From contig JANPZW010000015.1 of NCBI GenBank assembly GCA_024707385.1, forward strand, positions 682,001-746,000: a stretch of 64,000 bases of DNA, given 5' to 3'. Shown here piece by piece: positions 26,752-35,642 of this stretch. The translations under genes and the position numbers were made by a program. This DNA comes from Cellvibrionaceae bacterium (GTDB lineage Bacteria > Pseudomonadota > Gammaproteobacteria > Pseudomonadales > Cellvibrionaceae). The notes beneath the pieces are model-generated. The model had not been told where the DNA came from and did not search any database. It was given only the letters and a program-made list of their open reading frames with translations. Each line of letters begins with the position of its first letter. The stretch's first letter is position 1.

Positions 26752-27687
26752 ATGAGCAACGAAAATTCCGTCCAACAGGCGTTGGGCGATAACGCCGCGC
26801 GCCAACTTGCCAACGCCACCAAAACCACTCCGCAACTTTCCATCATCACGCCGCGCTGGCTAGTGCATTTTCTTCAGTGGGTACCGGTGGAGGCGGGAAT
26901 TTTTCGCCTTAACAAGGTTAAAAACCCGACGCGAGTGACGGTAACCTGTTCAAAACGCGATGAGGCGGAAATTCAGCCGACATTTGTCGATTACGAAGAT
27001 AAGCCACGGGAATACTTTTTAAATGCTGTTACCAGCGTGGTGGACGTACATACTCGCGTATCCGACCTCTACAACAGCCCTCACGACCAGATCCGTGAAC
27101 AACTGCGCCTGACAATCGAGACCATTAAAGAACGTCAGGAAAGTGAATTGATCAACAATCCAGAATACGGACTGTTGGCTAATATCGATGAAACACAAAA
27201 AATTTCCACGCTTACCGGCGCGCCAACACCGGATGACATGGATGAGCTGTTGGTACGAGTATGGAAAGAGCCGGGATTTTTTCTTGCCCATCCTCTGGCG
27301 ATTGCAGCCTTTGGCCGTGAATGTACCCGTCGCGGAGTGCCGCCGCCGACAGTCAATCTTTTTGGCTCACCTTTTATTACTTGGCGCGGTGTGCCCTTAA
27401 TTCCGTCGGACAAACTGCCGATCGACGAAAATGGCAAAACCAAAATCCTGCTGTTGCGCGTGGGCGACAAGCGTCAGGGCGTGATCGGCTTGTATCAGCC
27501 GGGTCTCGCCGGCCAGCAAAGCCCTGGTTTATCCGTGCGTTTTATGGGTATTGGCCACAATGCAATTGCCTCCTACCTGATTTCACTTTACTGCTCCTTG
27601 GCGATACTGACGGAAGATGCCGCAGCGGTATTGGAAGATGTTGATGTCGGCAAATATCACGATTATCCAGATACTTACAAACAATAA
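26752..27687 (+). CDS. srpI: family 2A encapsulin nanocompartment shell protein (SrpI type)
   Basis: 311-residue HK97-fold shell protein. Family 2 features are visible: an extended N-terminal arm (ENSVQQALGDNAARQLANATKTTPQ), ITPRWLVHFLQWVPVEAGIFRLNKV, a central helix (spine) region with LTIETIKERQESELINNPEYGLL, and a C-terminal A-domain block (VNLFGSPFITWRGVPLIPSDKLP, IGLYQPGLAGQQSPGLSVRFMGIG) very like Synechococcus SrpI. Without a cyclic-nucleotide-binding insert it belongs to family 2A, not 2B. About 60 copies would assemble into a ~25 nm shell. It loads the cysteine desulfurase encoded 33 bases downstream. AGAGG precedes ATG 26752. Family 2A shells are known as sulfur-responsive and, with this cargo, as sulfur-storing compartments. 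Confidence 0.95.
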   Translation: MSNENSVQQALGDNAARQLANATKTTPQLSIITPRWLVHFLQWVPVEAGIFRLNKVKNPTRVTVTCSKRDEAEIQPTFVDYEDKPREYFLNAVTSVVDVHTRVSDLYNSPHDQIREQLRLTIETIKERQESELINNPEYGLLANIDETQKISTLTGAPTPDDMDELLVRVWKEPGFFLAHPLAIAAFGRECTRRGVPPPTVNLFGSPFITWRGVPLIPSDKLPIDENGKTKILLLRVGDKRQGVIGLYQPGLAGQQSPGLSVRFMGIGHNAIASYLISLYCSLAILTEDAAAVLEDVDVGKYHDYPDTYKQ

Positions 27688-27720
27688 TCGACGCAGATAT
27701 TTCCACCAAGCAATTGAGTA

Positions 27721-29715
27721 ATGAGTATGAGAGATTATCCTGGACAAGCGGAGCCCAATGGCAGCGAGTTGAATCATGCGTTGAACCTGGATGCCATGGC
27801 AGAAATAGCCAACCAGATGTTTCAGGCACTGCCGGACGCAGCTCCGTTTTTTGCGGGAATTTCCGGCCTGCAGGGCAATCGCCCCCAGGCTGAAGTAACA
27901 AGCTCAACTCCTATGCCGGCAGGTCCAGCAGTCGAGCGGCAAATCGCGGCGGCGCCGAATTATTATTTTGCGGAGAACAGCAATCAACATCAGCTCGGAA
28001 GTGCGCAGATGGAACCGATTTTCGGCCATGTATCGCCGCAGGCCTTTGGCCTTCCATCAGACGATGATCTGCTGAGCCTGCTCGCGCAGGATCGCTTCAG
28101 CAAAAATGCGGAAGCCCCAAGGCAACACGATTTATCGCAAAACGATCCTGCGCAAAAAAATCTATCGTCAAACAGTTTTGGCCGTGACAATCTTCCACAA
28201 CAAAACCCCGCATCAGCATCGGCACCGTTGCAGGTTCCTCATGCGCTGGAGACGCATTCCGGTGATTACCATCAGGCTGGGATAAGCGACCGTATAGCGC
28301 CGCAATCGTCGCATTTGCCAGGTGAGCAGCAGTTAAGGCAATTATTGGCGGCGGAATTTCGAGTGGTGCGCACAGATCTTCCGACCGCCAGTGCGACGCC
28401 GGTGGCCGATTCTCGTTTTTATTTTCTCGATGGCGGTATACAACCGGCATTTGGTAATACAGCCAAACACAATCTGTTTGCGGCTGAGCGGCAGGGATTT
28501 GATGTCAACGCTATTCGCAGGGATTTTCCGATTCTCGCAGAACGAGTCAACGGCAAGCCTCTAGTCTGGTTTGACAACGCCGCGACCACCCAAAAGCCGA
28601 AAGCGGTCATAGACCGGATCAGCTACTTTTACGAACACGAAAACTCCAACATACACCGTGCCGCCCATGAACTCGCCGCCCGCGCTACCGATGCCTATGA
28701 AGGTGCACGCAATAAAGTGGCGAAGTTTATAGGCGCACGATCCGCTGACGATATTATTTTTGTGCGCGGTGCCACGGAGGGGATCAATCTTCTGGCCAAC
28801 ACCTTCGGCAGGCAGCGGGTGGGGCAGGGTGATGAAATTATTGTCTCCCATCTCGAACATCACGCGAATATAGTGCCCTGGTATCAGCTGGCACAGCAGG
28901 TTGGAGCAAAAATCCGGGTAATTCCGGTGGACGACAGCGGCCAAATTTTACTAGACGAATTTCGCAAACTACTCAACAACCGCACCAAAATCGTCTCCGT
29001 AACCCAGGTATCAAATGCACTTGGTACAGTGACACCAATCAAGGACATTATCGATATTGCGCATACATTCGGCGTGCCCGTGATCGTCGATGGCGCCCAA
29101 TCGGTGTCACATATGCGCGTGAATGTAGCTGCACTCGATGCGGATTTTTTTGTGTTCTCCGGTCACAAGATTTTCGGCCCCACCGGGATAGGCGTGGTCT
29201 ACGGCAAAGCCGAACACTTAAAAAATATGGCGCCCTGGGAGGGTGGTGGCAATATGATTGAAGATGTAACCTTTGAACGGGTGCGCTTCCAACCGCCGCC
29301 GAATCGCTTTGAAGCCGGCACTGGAAATATCGCTGATGCAGTGGGATTGGGCGCAGCACTGGATTACGTGGAGCAGGTCGGCATAGAACGCATCGCCCGC
29401 TACGAACACGATCTGCTCAACTACGCCACCCACCGACTCCAGCCCATTCGCGGCGTGCGCATCATTGGCACAGCTGCTGACAAGGCGAGCGTGCTGTCAT
29501 TCACACTGGCAGGCTATAAAACCGAAGAAGTCGGTGCAGAGTTGAATCGCGAAGGAATCGCCGTGCGCTCCGGCCACCACTGCGCACAACCCATTCTGCG
29601 CCGATTCGGAGTAGAAACCACCGTGCGGCCGAGTTTTGCTTTTTACAATACCTGCGATGAAATTGATTTGTTGATCGCAGTAATCGAAAGACTGTCTCGC
29701 CAATCTAGAGGTTGA
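27721..29715 (+). CDS. family 2A encapsulin cargo: cysteine desulfurase with long disordered N-terminal targeting domain
   Basis: 664-residue cargo enzyme. Residues 1-258 are low-complexity, rich in Q, N, P, S and A, and match the disordered encapsulation domain of family 2A cargo; residues 259-664 are a SufS-type (group II) cysteine desulfurase. PLP Lys483 lies in SGHKIFGPTG, catalytic Cys621 in RSGHHCAQP, and WFDNAATTQKP opens the fold. It removes sulfur from cysteine as a Cys persulfide; inside the shell this sulfur can accumulate. The N-terminal domain contains two related motifs, LPSDDDLLSLLA (111-122) and LPGEQQLRQLLA (199-210), probable shell-binding segments. ATG 27721 or 27727 could start translation; neither has a strong ribosome site. 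Confidence 0.95.
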   Translation: MSMRDYPGQAEPNGSELNHALNLDAMAEIANQMFQALPDAAPFFAGISGLQGNRPQAEVTSSTPMPAGPAVERQIAAAPNYYFAENSNQHQLGSAQMEPIFGHVSPQAFGLPSDDDLLSLLAQDRFSKNAEAPRQHDLSQNDPAQKNLSSNSFGRDNLPQQNPASASAPLQVPHALETHSGDYHQAGISDRIAPQSSHLPGEQQLRQLLAAEFRVVRTDLPTASATPVADSRFYFLDGGIQPAFGNTAKHNLFAAERQGFDVNAIRRDFPILAERVNGKPLVWFDNAATTQKPKAVIDRISYFYEHENSNIHRAAHELAARATDAYEGARNKVAKFIGARSADDIIFVRGATEGINLLANTFGRQRVGQGDEIIVSHLEHHANIVPWYQLAQQVGAKIRVIPVDDSGQILLDEFRKLLNNRTKIVSVTQVSNALGTVTPIKDIIDIAHTFGVPVIVDGAQSVSHMRVNVAALDADFFVFSGHKIFGPTGIGVVYGKAEHLKNMAPWEGGGNMIEDVTFERVRFQPPPNRFEAGTGNIADAVGLGAALDYVEQVGIERIARYEHDLLNYATHRLQPIRGVRIIGTAADKASVLSFTLAGYKTEEVGAELNREGIAVRSGHHCAQPILRRFGVETTVRPSFAFYNTCDEIDLLIAVIERLSRQSRG

Positions 29716-29745
29716 TGCGTTTCCGCAGCAGAAATTGCTGCTCTT

Positions 29746-31523
29746 TCATTTATCATGATTCGGCGGATCAATTCGCTCGATATTTCCCAATACCAGTGCG
29801 CGTCCGGCGAAGGGGCCGCCGGAGGCTTCGCGGACGACGCGTTCGGAGTCGCGGCTGCGCACTTGCTCTACCAGTGCATCGGCTTCTATGTCAGAAGCGC
29901 CCAGTGCTATGGCAGCTTGACGGCCGAGAAGCAGCGCGGATTCAAAAGTTTCCCGCACCATGTAATCGATATGGACTTTGGTTTTTACCAGCTCGATGGT
30001 GTGTTGACGGTCAAAGGTGCGCACCAATAATTTTACTTGCGGGTAATTGCGACGGATGCTTTCAACAATGCGCGTGGTCGCTTTTTTATCGTCGACGCAG
30101 ACGATAATGACCTGCGCTTCAGGCGCACCTGCGGCCCGCAAAACATCGGCGCGGGCACCATCGCCGTAATACACCTTGAAGCCATAAGGCGCCACCGCGC
30201 GAATTACATCTGGGTCTATATCGATAATCGACAATTTCGCGCCCTGGGCGAGCGGTGCTTGGCTGGCGATCTGCCCTATGCGGCCGAAGCCGATAATCAA
30301 TACATTGCCATGCAGATCGTGGGCGGCTTCCACACCGTCCATGGATTTGGCACGTTTGCTGGCAAAACGCTTGTAGAGCATCAGATTGAGCGGCGTGATC
30401 GCCATGGACAACACCACTATGGCGGTCATATTGGCGTTAATTTCCGGACTGATGACATTGAGTTTGAGAGCTTCGGTAAACAACACAAAGGCGAATTCCC
30501 CACCCTGAGCCATAAGTACCGCGCGATCCATCGCATCGATATGATCACTTTTAGCCAGGCGCGCGACCGCATAAATACATAACGCCTTCACTACCATCAG
30601 GGCGATTACGCTTGAGGTGATCAGCAGCCAATTATTCGCCACCACCTCCAAGTCCAGCGCCATGCCCACACCGAGAAAAAAACAATCCCAGCAACAGACC
30701 GCGAAACGGTCTCTATGTCCGCCGCCAATTGATGGCGGAAGGTGGATTCCGACAATAAAACACCGGCGACAAAAGCGCCCATCGCCATGGACAATCCACC
30801 CAGTTCCATTAATAAAGCTGCGCCCAGTACCACCAGCAGCGCGGCGGCAGTCATCACCTCGCGGGCTTTGGCCTGAGCCAGTACACGAAATAATGGGTTG
30901 AGCAGCCACAGGCCGATGGCAACCAGGGCACCGAAGGAGATTGCGGAAATACTGATGCGCTGCCACAAAGGTGAGATGGGCGCGTGGGGCACATCGGTGG
31001 GCGCCAGAAATGCCACCATCGCCAGCAAAGGCACAATCAAAAGATCTTCAAATAACAGAATGGAAACAATGCGCTGACCGCGCGGTTGGGAAATATCGCC
31101 GCGTTCGGCAAGCACCTGCATCACAATCGCAGTGGAAGTGAGCACAAAGCCCGCCGCGCTGACAAACGAAACCTGCCAGGAAAAACCGAACGCCATGCCG
31201 ACAAAGGTGAGCAGAATGGCACAAGCCACCACCTGCAAACTGCCCAAACCGAAAATCTGCCCGCGCAAATTCCATAAATGCGATGGATTCATTTCCAGCC
31301 CGATAATGAACAGAAACATCACCACACCCATCTCTGCGATGTGAATGATGGTTTGCGGGTCGTTGATCAACTCGAGCCCGAAAGGTCCTATGAGGAGCCC
31401 ACCCGCAAGGTAGCCCAGCACGGAACCAAGGCCGATACGTTTAAATAGCGGTACCGCCACCACAGCGGCACCCAACAAAGTAACTATGCCTATCAATTGG
31501 CTCGCATCGCCTTCGGCCGCCAT
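29746..31523 (-). CDS. Kef-type K+/H+ antiporter with TrkA-N domain (frameshift at 30676-30682)
   Basis: Monovalent cation:proton antiporter-2 family protein of ~592 residues after repair: about 12 membrane segments (1-375), then a Rossmann TrkA-N domain (GNVLIIGFGRIGQIASQ) to the C-terminus. Kef proteins are gated by glutathione adducts through this domain. The coding-strand T7 run at 30676-30682 lacks one T; with eight the frames join as VAGIVFFLGVGMALDLEV. Convergent with the desulfurase gene, 30 bases apart. A link to thiol stress is plausible but not shown. Confidence 0.88.
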
Positions 31524-31783
31524 GCTGAATCCTCAGCTAACGAAAATGAGAAAGAGTGGGGCAGTGTAGCGAAATGGGGGGAGTGAAACTATTTAGCGGC
31601 CGTGTGGCAAAAGGGTTGGAACGCGCGCGACAACCCTATCGTCAGGATCAGCTCGATATTTGAGCGTGCCGAACGGGACCGGGCCAACCATTCCTGGCAT
31701 GACGGGCGATTTAGGGCTATCTAAAAGGTTTTACCAGGGTTGACCCTTCCAGGCCCGAATCTCAAAGAGCCAAAACTCACACC

Positions 31784-32704
31784 TTACAACTTCGCCGCTG
31801 GCATTCCGAAAGCGCCGTTATTCTCGGCACAAATCCTCTCGTAATGTTCATGGATTAATTCTCCGCCTGGATGGTTAGCAGGTTCAACCTCGTAGTGCCA
31901 TCCGTGGGGTTGGTCTTCTTCTGTATAGCGACGTGCGGGAATGGTTACGGTAAACAGGCGTGTGTACACCGTTGGATCATCAAAAACCGCTACATAGTTA
32001 TAGCGCTTGCCATCCTCACTAAAAATGTAGCGCTCTTGAATTCTGGCATTTTCACTGACGAACTCCCCGGAACGACCAAGCAGCGCTTTGCCGTTATGAT
32101 TCGCCACATCGACAATCAATGTGTTGCCTTCCCAACGCCCCCGCGAATCGCCGTTCCAGAGTTTGATATTGGCTGGGAGCGGCGGCTTTTTGTCCAAATG
32201 AATAATCCGCGTACCGGAATTAAACTGAATCAATACGTAACCGGTATACTGACTGATTTCATAACCATGCCAATAAAAAGATTTGGGTACTCCTGCGGGG
32301 GCGCAGCGGGCGAGCGGCTCTATATATTCTTCCTTGGTCGGATTGTGAAAGCCGACCTGAAATTCTTTGACTTTTTCCAAAGCCCAGGGCTTTAGTGGTA
32401 ATTGCCCGTCAGCTGGATCGCTGACGCGGCTCGGTGCGCGCTGATCTCGGGGCCGCGGGTCCGGTCGGCGCGTTGGATCATTGGGTATACCGCTTTGTGG
32501 ATCAGTAAAATTATTGTGGTTGGCAATTGTGTTTGACCAATGACCCTGGATATCCGGCTGCCCATCCGGGAGTCGCGGGCCTTTCCAATCGCCTGATTCA
32601 ATTAGCGGGAAGCTGGTTTCAATCGGAATACCGCCCTGTGCATAACTCACTGCCGGCAGAGCCGCGCCGCTGATTAAAAATGCCAAAATTATTCGAAGCT
32701 TCAT
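31784..32704 (-). CDS. exported protein of the GDSRGRWEG type, function unknown
   Basis: 306 residues, signal peptide (cleavage near SYA-QG, 23). The chain contains DGQPDIQGHWSNT near the start and WNGDSRGRWEGNTLIVDVANHN in the centre, the two hallmarks of a family of uncharacterised exported proteins frequent in Acidobacteria and Gammaproteobacteria; the upstream neighbour at 32724 is a diverged paralogue (DFSGIWQ, LGDSRGKWEDDTLVVDV). ATG 32704 starts at the signal peptide; a longer frame upstream is unlikely. Last gene of the operon driven from 37184. Two Met and two Cys in all. Confidence 0.8.
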   Translation of the reverse strand: MKLRIILAFLISGAALPAVSYAQGGIPIETSFPLIESGDWKGPRLPDGQPDIQGHWSNTIANHNNFTDPQSGIPNDPTRRPDPRPRDQRAPSRVSDPADGQLPLKPWALEKVKEFQVGFHNPTKEEYIEPLARCAPAGVPKSFYWHGYEISQYTGYVLIQFNSGTRIIHLDKKPPLPANIKLWNGDSRGRWEGNTLIVDVANHNGKALLGRSGEFVSENARIQERYIFSEDGKRYNYVAVFDDPTVYTRLFTVTIPARRYTEEDQPHGWHYEVEPANHPGGELIHEHYERICAENNGAFGMPAAKL

Positions 32705-32723
32705 GATTACTCGACCTGCAATT

Positions 32724-33557
32724 TCAGTTTTTTTCTTGCGGCGGCTTGGGTGGATAAAATTCTTCATAGTCCAGAGTAAAGCGGTAGTCCTCGATCAACT
32801 GGAAATCTTTTTCCCGGTGGCGATGGAGTATCACGCTGAGAGTCCACGGTCGTGAGTAGACTTTTGGGTCCTCAATAGTCGCGCGGTATTCAATGGTGTT
32901 CTTGTCCAAAAACTGCCATTTTTCCACTACATGCAACTGGTCGCTGTGATAATTACCGGTGCGGTCAAACCAGGTTTTATCGTTGAAATGCTTTACATCC
33001 ACCACTAGCGTATCGTCCTCCCATTTACCGCGGGAATCGCCCAGCCACCAGTCGTAGAGATCTTTGGGATGGCCAGTGCCATTGGTGAATATGGTGCGGA
33101 CGGAATGGCCGAATTGATGCACGATAATCAGATCCTTTTCGCGCTGGAAAATCTGGAATGGCTCGGGGTAATAAACTCCGCGCGGCACGCCCAACGTCCA
33201 GCCCTTAAGCGCAGGATCGAGTTCGTGACGGCGCTCAAAATTGATTTTTTTCTGCTCCAGAGCTTCGGGCAGATAGGGCAGATATTTACCTTCCACAACA
33301 CCGGCACTCGGCCGCGCATCGCGGCGATTGGAGTGGGGCTCGAGATCGTAATCCGCCGCCGACGTGGTCTGCCAGATGCCGGAAAAATCCGGTTTACCAT
33401 TGGCAAGACGCGGAATATCCGCATCGAGATTTTGGTTTGTGCCCTTATCAACTTCAGCAGATTCAGTTTTTGCGCAGGAGGAAAGAACCAGAGCCATAAT
33501 CGCCACCACTATTAGATAGTGACCGCGATGTGCCAAAGCGGTTAAAAAAGTTTTCAA
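32724..33557 (-). CDS. lipoprotein paralogue of the GDSRGRWEG-type protein
   Basis: 277 residues with a lipoprotein signal ending LSSC (lipid attachment at Cys28). The mature part begins with a short linker and DIPRLANGKPDFSGIWQ, then LGDSRGKWEDDTLVVDVKHFN as in its neighbour at 31784. TTG 33557 overlaps the previous stop (TTGA), which explains the non-ATG start through translational coupling. Mature chain has no Met and only the lipid-bearing Cys. Confidence 0.78.
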   Translation of the reverse strand: MKTFLTALAHRGHYLIVVAIMALVLSSCAKTESAEVDKGTNQNLDADIPRLANGKPDFSGIWQTTSAADYDLEPHSNRRDARPSAGVVEGKYLPYLPEALEQKKINFERRHELDPALKGWTLGVPRGVYYPEPFQIFQREKDLIIVHQFGHSVRTIFTNGTGHPKDLYDWWLGDSRGKWEDDTLVVDVKHFNDKTWFDRTGNYHSDQLHVVEKWQFLDKNTIEYRATIEDPKVYSRPWTLSVILHRHREKDFQLIEDYRFTLDYEEFYPPKPPQEKN

Positions 33558-33982
33558 GTTCGTGTCCCGGTCGAAGGTTGAGCCTGCGGCGCATCTGGGG
33601 CTCCACCGGTGACAAAACTTTTGCCATCTGGGAGAGTCACTGAAACGGCATAACCGAAACTCAAGCCGTTTTTCGCCCGATATCCTTTTACTGTCACTTC
33701 CGTTCCTATGGGCAACGCTGATTTCGTCAGCCCTTTTTGTTTAAGACTAAATGGCGAGCCGAATTCAAAACCCCAATTGGCTTTTTCGCCGTTTTCCAAA
33801 GTAACGTCGAAATAAAGCCAGCTGTGTGGATTGACCAGTTCCAGCTTGCTTACCACGCCTTTTAATTCAATCGGTTGATTAGCATCGAATTCGGCGCTAA
33901 AGGCATGGTGAGCGGAACTGTTCACGGCGAGAGATGAAAAGAATCCCAGCAATGCCAATTGCAGCAGTTTGTTGTATTGCAT
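33554..33982 (-). CDS. exported DUF6152 family protein
   Basis: 142 residues, signal peptide ending near SSA-HH (24). The mature protein starts HHAFSAEFDANQPIELKGVVSKLELVNPHSWLYFDV, the diagnostic N-terminus of DUF6152; the fold is a small beta-barrel resembling OB-fold proteins. GAGGTAGG precedes ATG 33982. No Cys and only the start Met. Function unknown, but the family often occurs beside DUF6644 genes as here. Confidence 0.85.
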   Translation of the reverse strand: MQYNKLLQLALLGFFSSLAVNSSAHHAFSAEFDANQPIELKGVVSKLELVNPHSWLYFDVTLENGEKANWGFEFGSPFSLKQKGLTKSALPIGTEVTVKGYRAKNGLSFGYAVSVTLPDGKSFVTGGAPDAPQAQPSTGTRT

Positions 33983-34017
33983 ATGACCTACCTCGAATAA
34001 AAATAAGACTGCAGACT

Positions 34018-34604
34018 TCACGGTAGTATCACTTCGGGTGGCGCGTCCCCTGGATACCAGAATTGCGAATGACAGGCTCACATGCTGCCTCGATGAGGCT
34101 GCCGGCTTCCTCCAGCCCATCTACATCGCGCTTTTCTATGGCGTTGATTGCCAATTGTGTTGCATCGTGCAGCGCCGCGGCGCGGGCGACGTAATCTGTC
34201 CAATGCAAACGGATCAGATCTTCGATGCGGTCAGCATGCAATTCGGAGTCATGGCTTGAGGTACTCGAGTTGACGTGCGCTACTTTTCGCCCCGGAATAA
34301 TCAGCAGGTTGTAGACCTCTCGCAATAGAATCGCGTGGTGATGTAAGGTCTGCCAATCCTCGTCGGTCTCCGGCCGAACTTCGGTCACGCCCTCTGCGGT
34401 GACCGTCGTCGAAATGGAATTCCACAGCGCATCCACATTGGGATCGATTACCGCCAACATAATTTCCTGGAGACTTGCAGCAGGGCGAGCAGGGCTTGCG
34501 TCACTTTTGGCCTCTGCGATGGCAGTGGAAGATAGATTGTTTGAATCACAACCTCCGAGCATGCACAGCAATCCGAGCGATAAAAAGATTCGGGGTAACT
34601 TCAT
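34018..34604 (-). CDS. lipoprotein cytochrome c (frameshift near 34073)
   Basis: Lipoprotein signal with LGGC (Cys18). The helical body (LQEIMLAVIDPNVDALWNS ... WTDYVARAAALHDATQLAINAIEKRDVDGLEEAGSLIEAAC) resembles c-prime-type or related monoheme proteins. As sequenced the frame ends ACEPVIRNSGIQGTRHPK at 34029; adding one base near 34073 gives ACEPCHSQFWYPGDAPPEVILP and a stop at 34018. CEPCH is a heme-binding CxxCH followed by the F-W-Y-P block usual in these cytochromes, so a lost base is very likely. About 195 residues after repair. Confidence 0.72.
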
Positions 34605-34620
34605 AAAATTGATTCTGCGT

Positions 34621-35100
34621 TTACGCTGCCAAAAAACCGATAGCCCGACCCGCCATACCCACCGCAAACCACAGCAGGACCATAAATAACGCGATCAACT
34701 TCGCCAGCCACTTATCGGCATATTCCGCTTTGGCAATTTTTGCCAAAAAGCCATAATGGATACCCAGGGCTACCGGCAACAGCAGGAACTTCAGCTGAAA
34801 CGCCGGATTGGGCTGATATAAAGTGGCGCTGGGTATCAACATAAAAATTCCAGAAAACACCACAAAAAACAGGCCAGTCGCCACATAAATACGCGATTTC
34901 CGTTCCAGCTGCGCTGGGGAATAATCGACAAGTCCGGTACCGGCGATACGCATTGCCACCAATAATGTGGGCGTCAAAATCAGAATAATTCCACTGATAT
35001 GAAACAACTGTGCCGCTATACCGAAAAATAAAGGTGCGTTGCCAAAAGCAACGGCGATATCACTGCCTTGAACGGCTCTGAATAACTCAAGGGATGTCAT
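34621..35100 (-). CDS. DUF6644-like membrane protein
   Basis: 159 residues with four predicted membrane helices (about 20-50, 70-95, 100-125, 135-155). Start MTSLELFRAVQGSDIA and a His-containing first helix (AQLFHISGIILILTPTLLVAMRIAG) parallel the gene at 35107. No Cys. Position between the second DUF6644 protein and a cytochrome c suggests a membrane electron-transfer or heme-anchoring role, which is inference. Confidence 0.72.
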   Translation of the reverse strand: MTSLELFRAVQGSDIAVAFGNAPLFFGIAAQLFHISGIILILTPTLLVAMRIAGTGLVDYSPAQLERKSRIYVATGLFFVVFSGIFMLIPSATLYQPNPAFQLKFLLLPVALGIHYGFLAKIAKAEYADKWLAKLIALFMVLLWFAVGMAGRAIGFLAA

Positions 35101-35106
35101 ATGAAC

Positions 35107-35607
35107 CTAAAAGCTGCCGTCGAAGTAGGGGATTAAGCGACCGAGAACCACAACAAAACTCCACGATGTGAGCGATATAGCGCCAGCAATTCTGGCTTGC
35201 AGCGCAGGGCCCTTTGCGCCAATCAAATAATCCTGGTCTCGGCCGAACTTCCATTCGAACCAGATTGCATTCAACGCCGCTATCAGAATGACGAACAGTT
35301 TCAAGGGAAAAATAAAGGTGGCCAACAATTTGGGGCCCAATGCGAACATCAGCAAAATTCCCGTCGCAAAGGTGGCGGCAAATCCGCCGATCATCCAGGG
35401 CCGGAGCTGTCTGAGTATTATTCCGACAGGAATGGACGGCAGGGCAATTCCCAACAGTCGCAAATCGACCAACACGATTAGACCGAAGGAAAATGCGAGG
35501 CTAAGCAGGTGGACGCCTTCCACCATCGGGTAGACATAGAGAGATTCGGCCAGGGCAGTGCCCAGGCGCGAATCGTACATTGCTTGAAAGACGTCGTGTA
35601 GACTCAT
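35107..35607 (-). CDS. DUF6644 family membrane protein
   Basis: 166 residues, four membrane helices. YPMVEGVHLLSLAFSFGLIVLVDLRLLG is the DUF6644 signature with an in-membrane His, and the C-terminal WSFVVVLGRLIPYF is also typical. ATG 35607 is preferred over an upstream in-frame Met. Six bases before the gene at 34621; the two may form a heterodimer. Confidence 0.82.
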   Translation of the reverse strand: MSLHDVFQAMYDSRLGTALAESLYVYPMVEGVHLLSLAFSFGLIVLVDLRLLGIALPSIPVGIILRQLRPWMIGGFAATFATGILLMFALGPKLLATFIFPLKLFVILIAALNAIWFEWKFGRDQDYLIGAKGPALQARIAGAISLTSWSFVVVLGRLIPYFDGSF

Positions 35608-35642
35608 AGCGTTACAGCACAAACCTTAAAAGATTGATTGGC

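Noticed and set aside
31622..31638. GG-N10-GC match upstream of the Kef-type gene
   Set aside because: The -12 side is GCGC, lacking TTGC, so it is within chance expectation.
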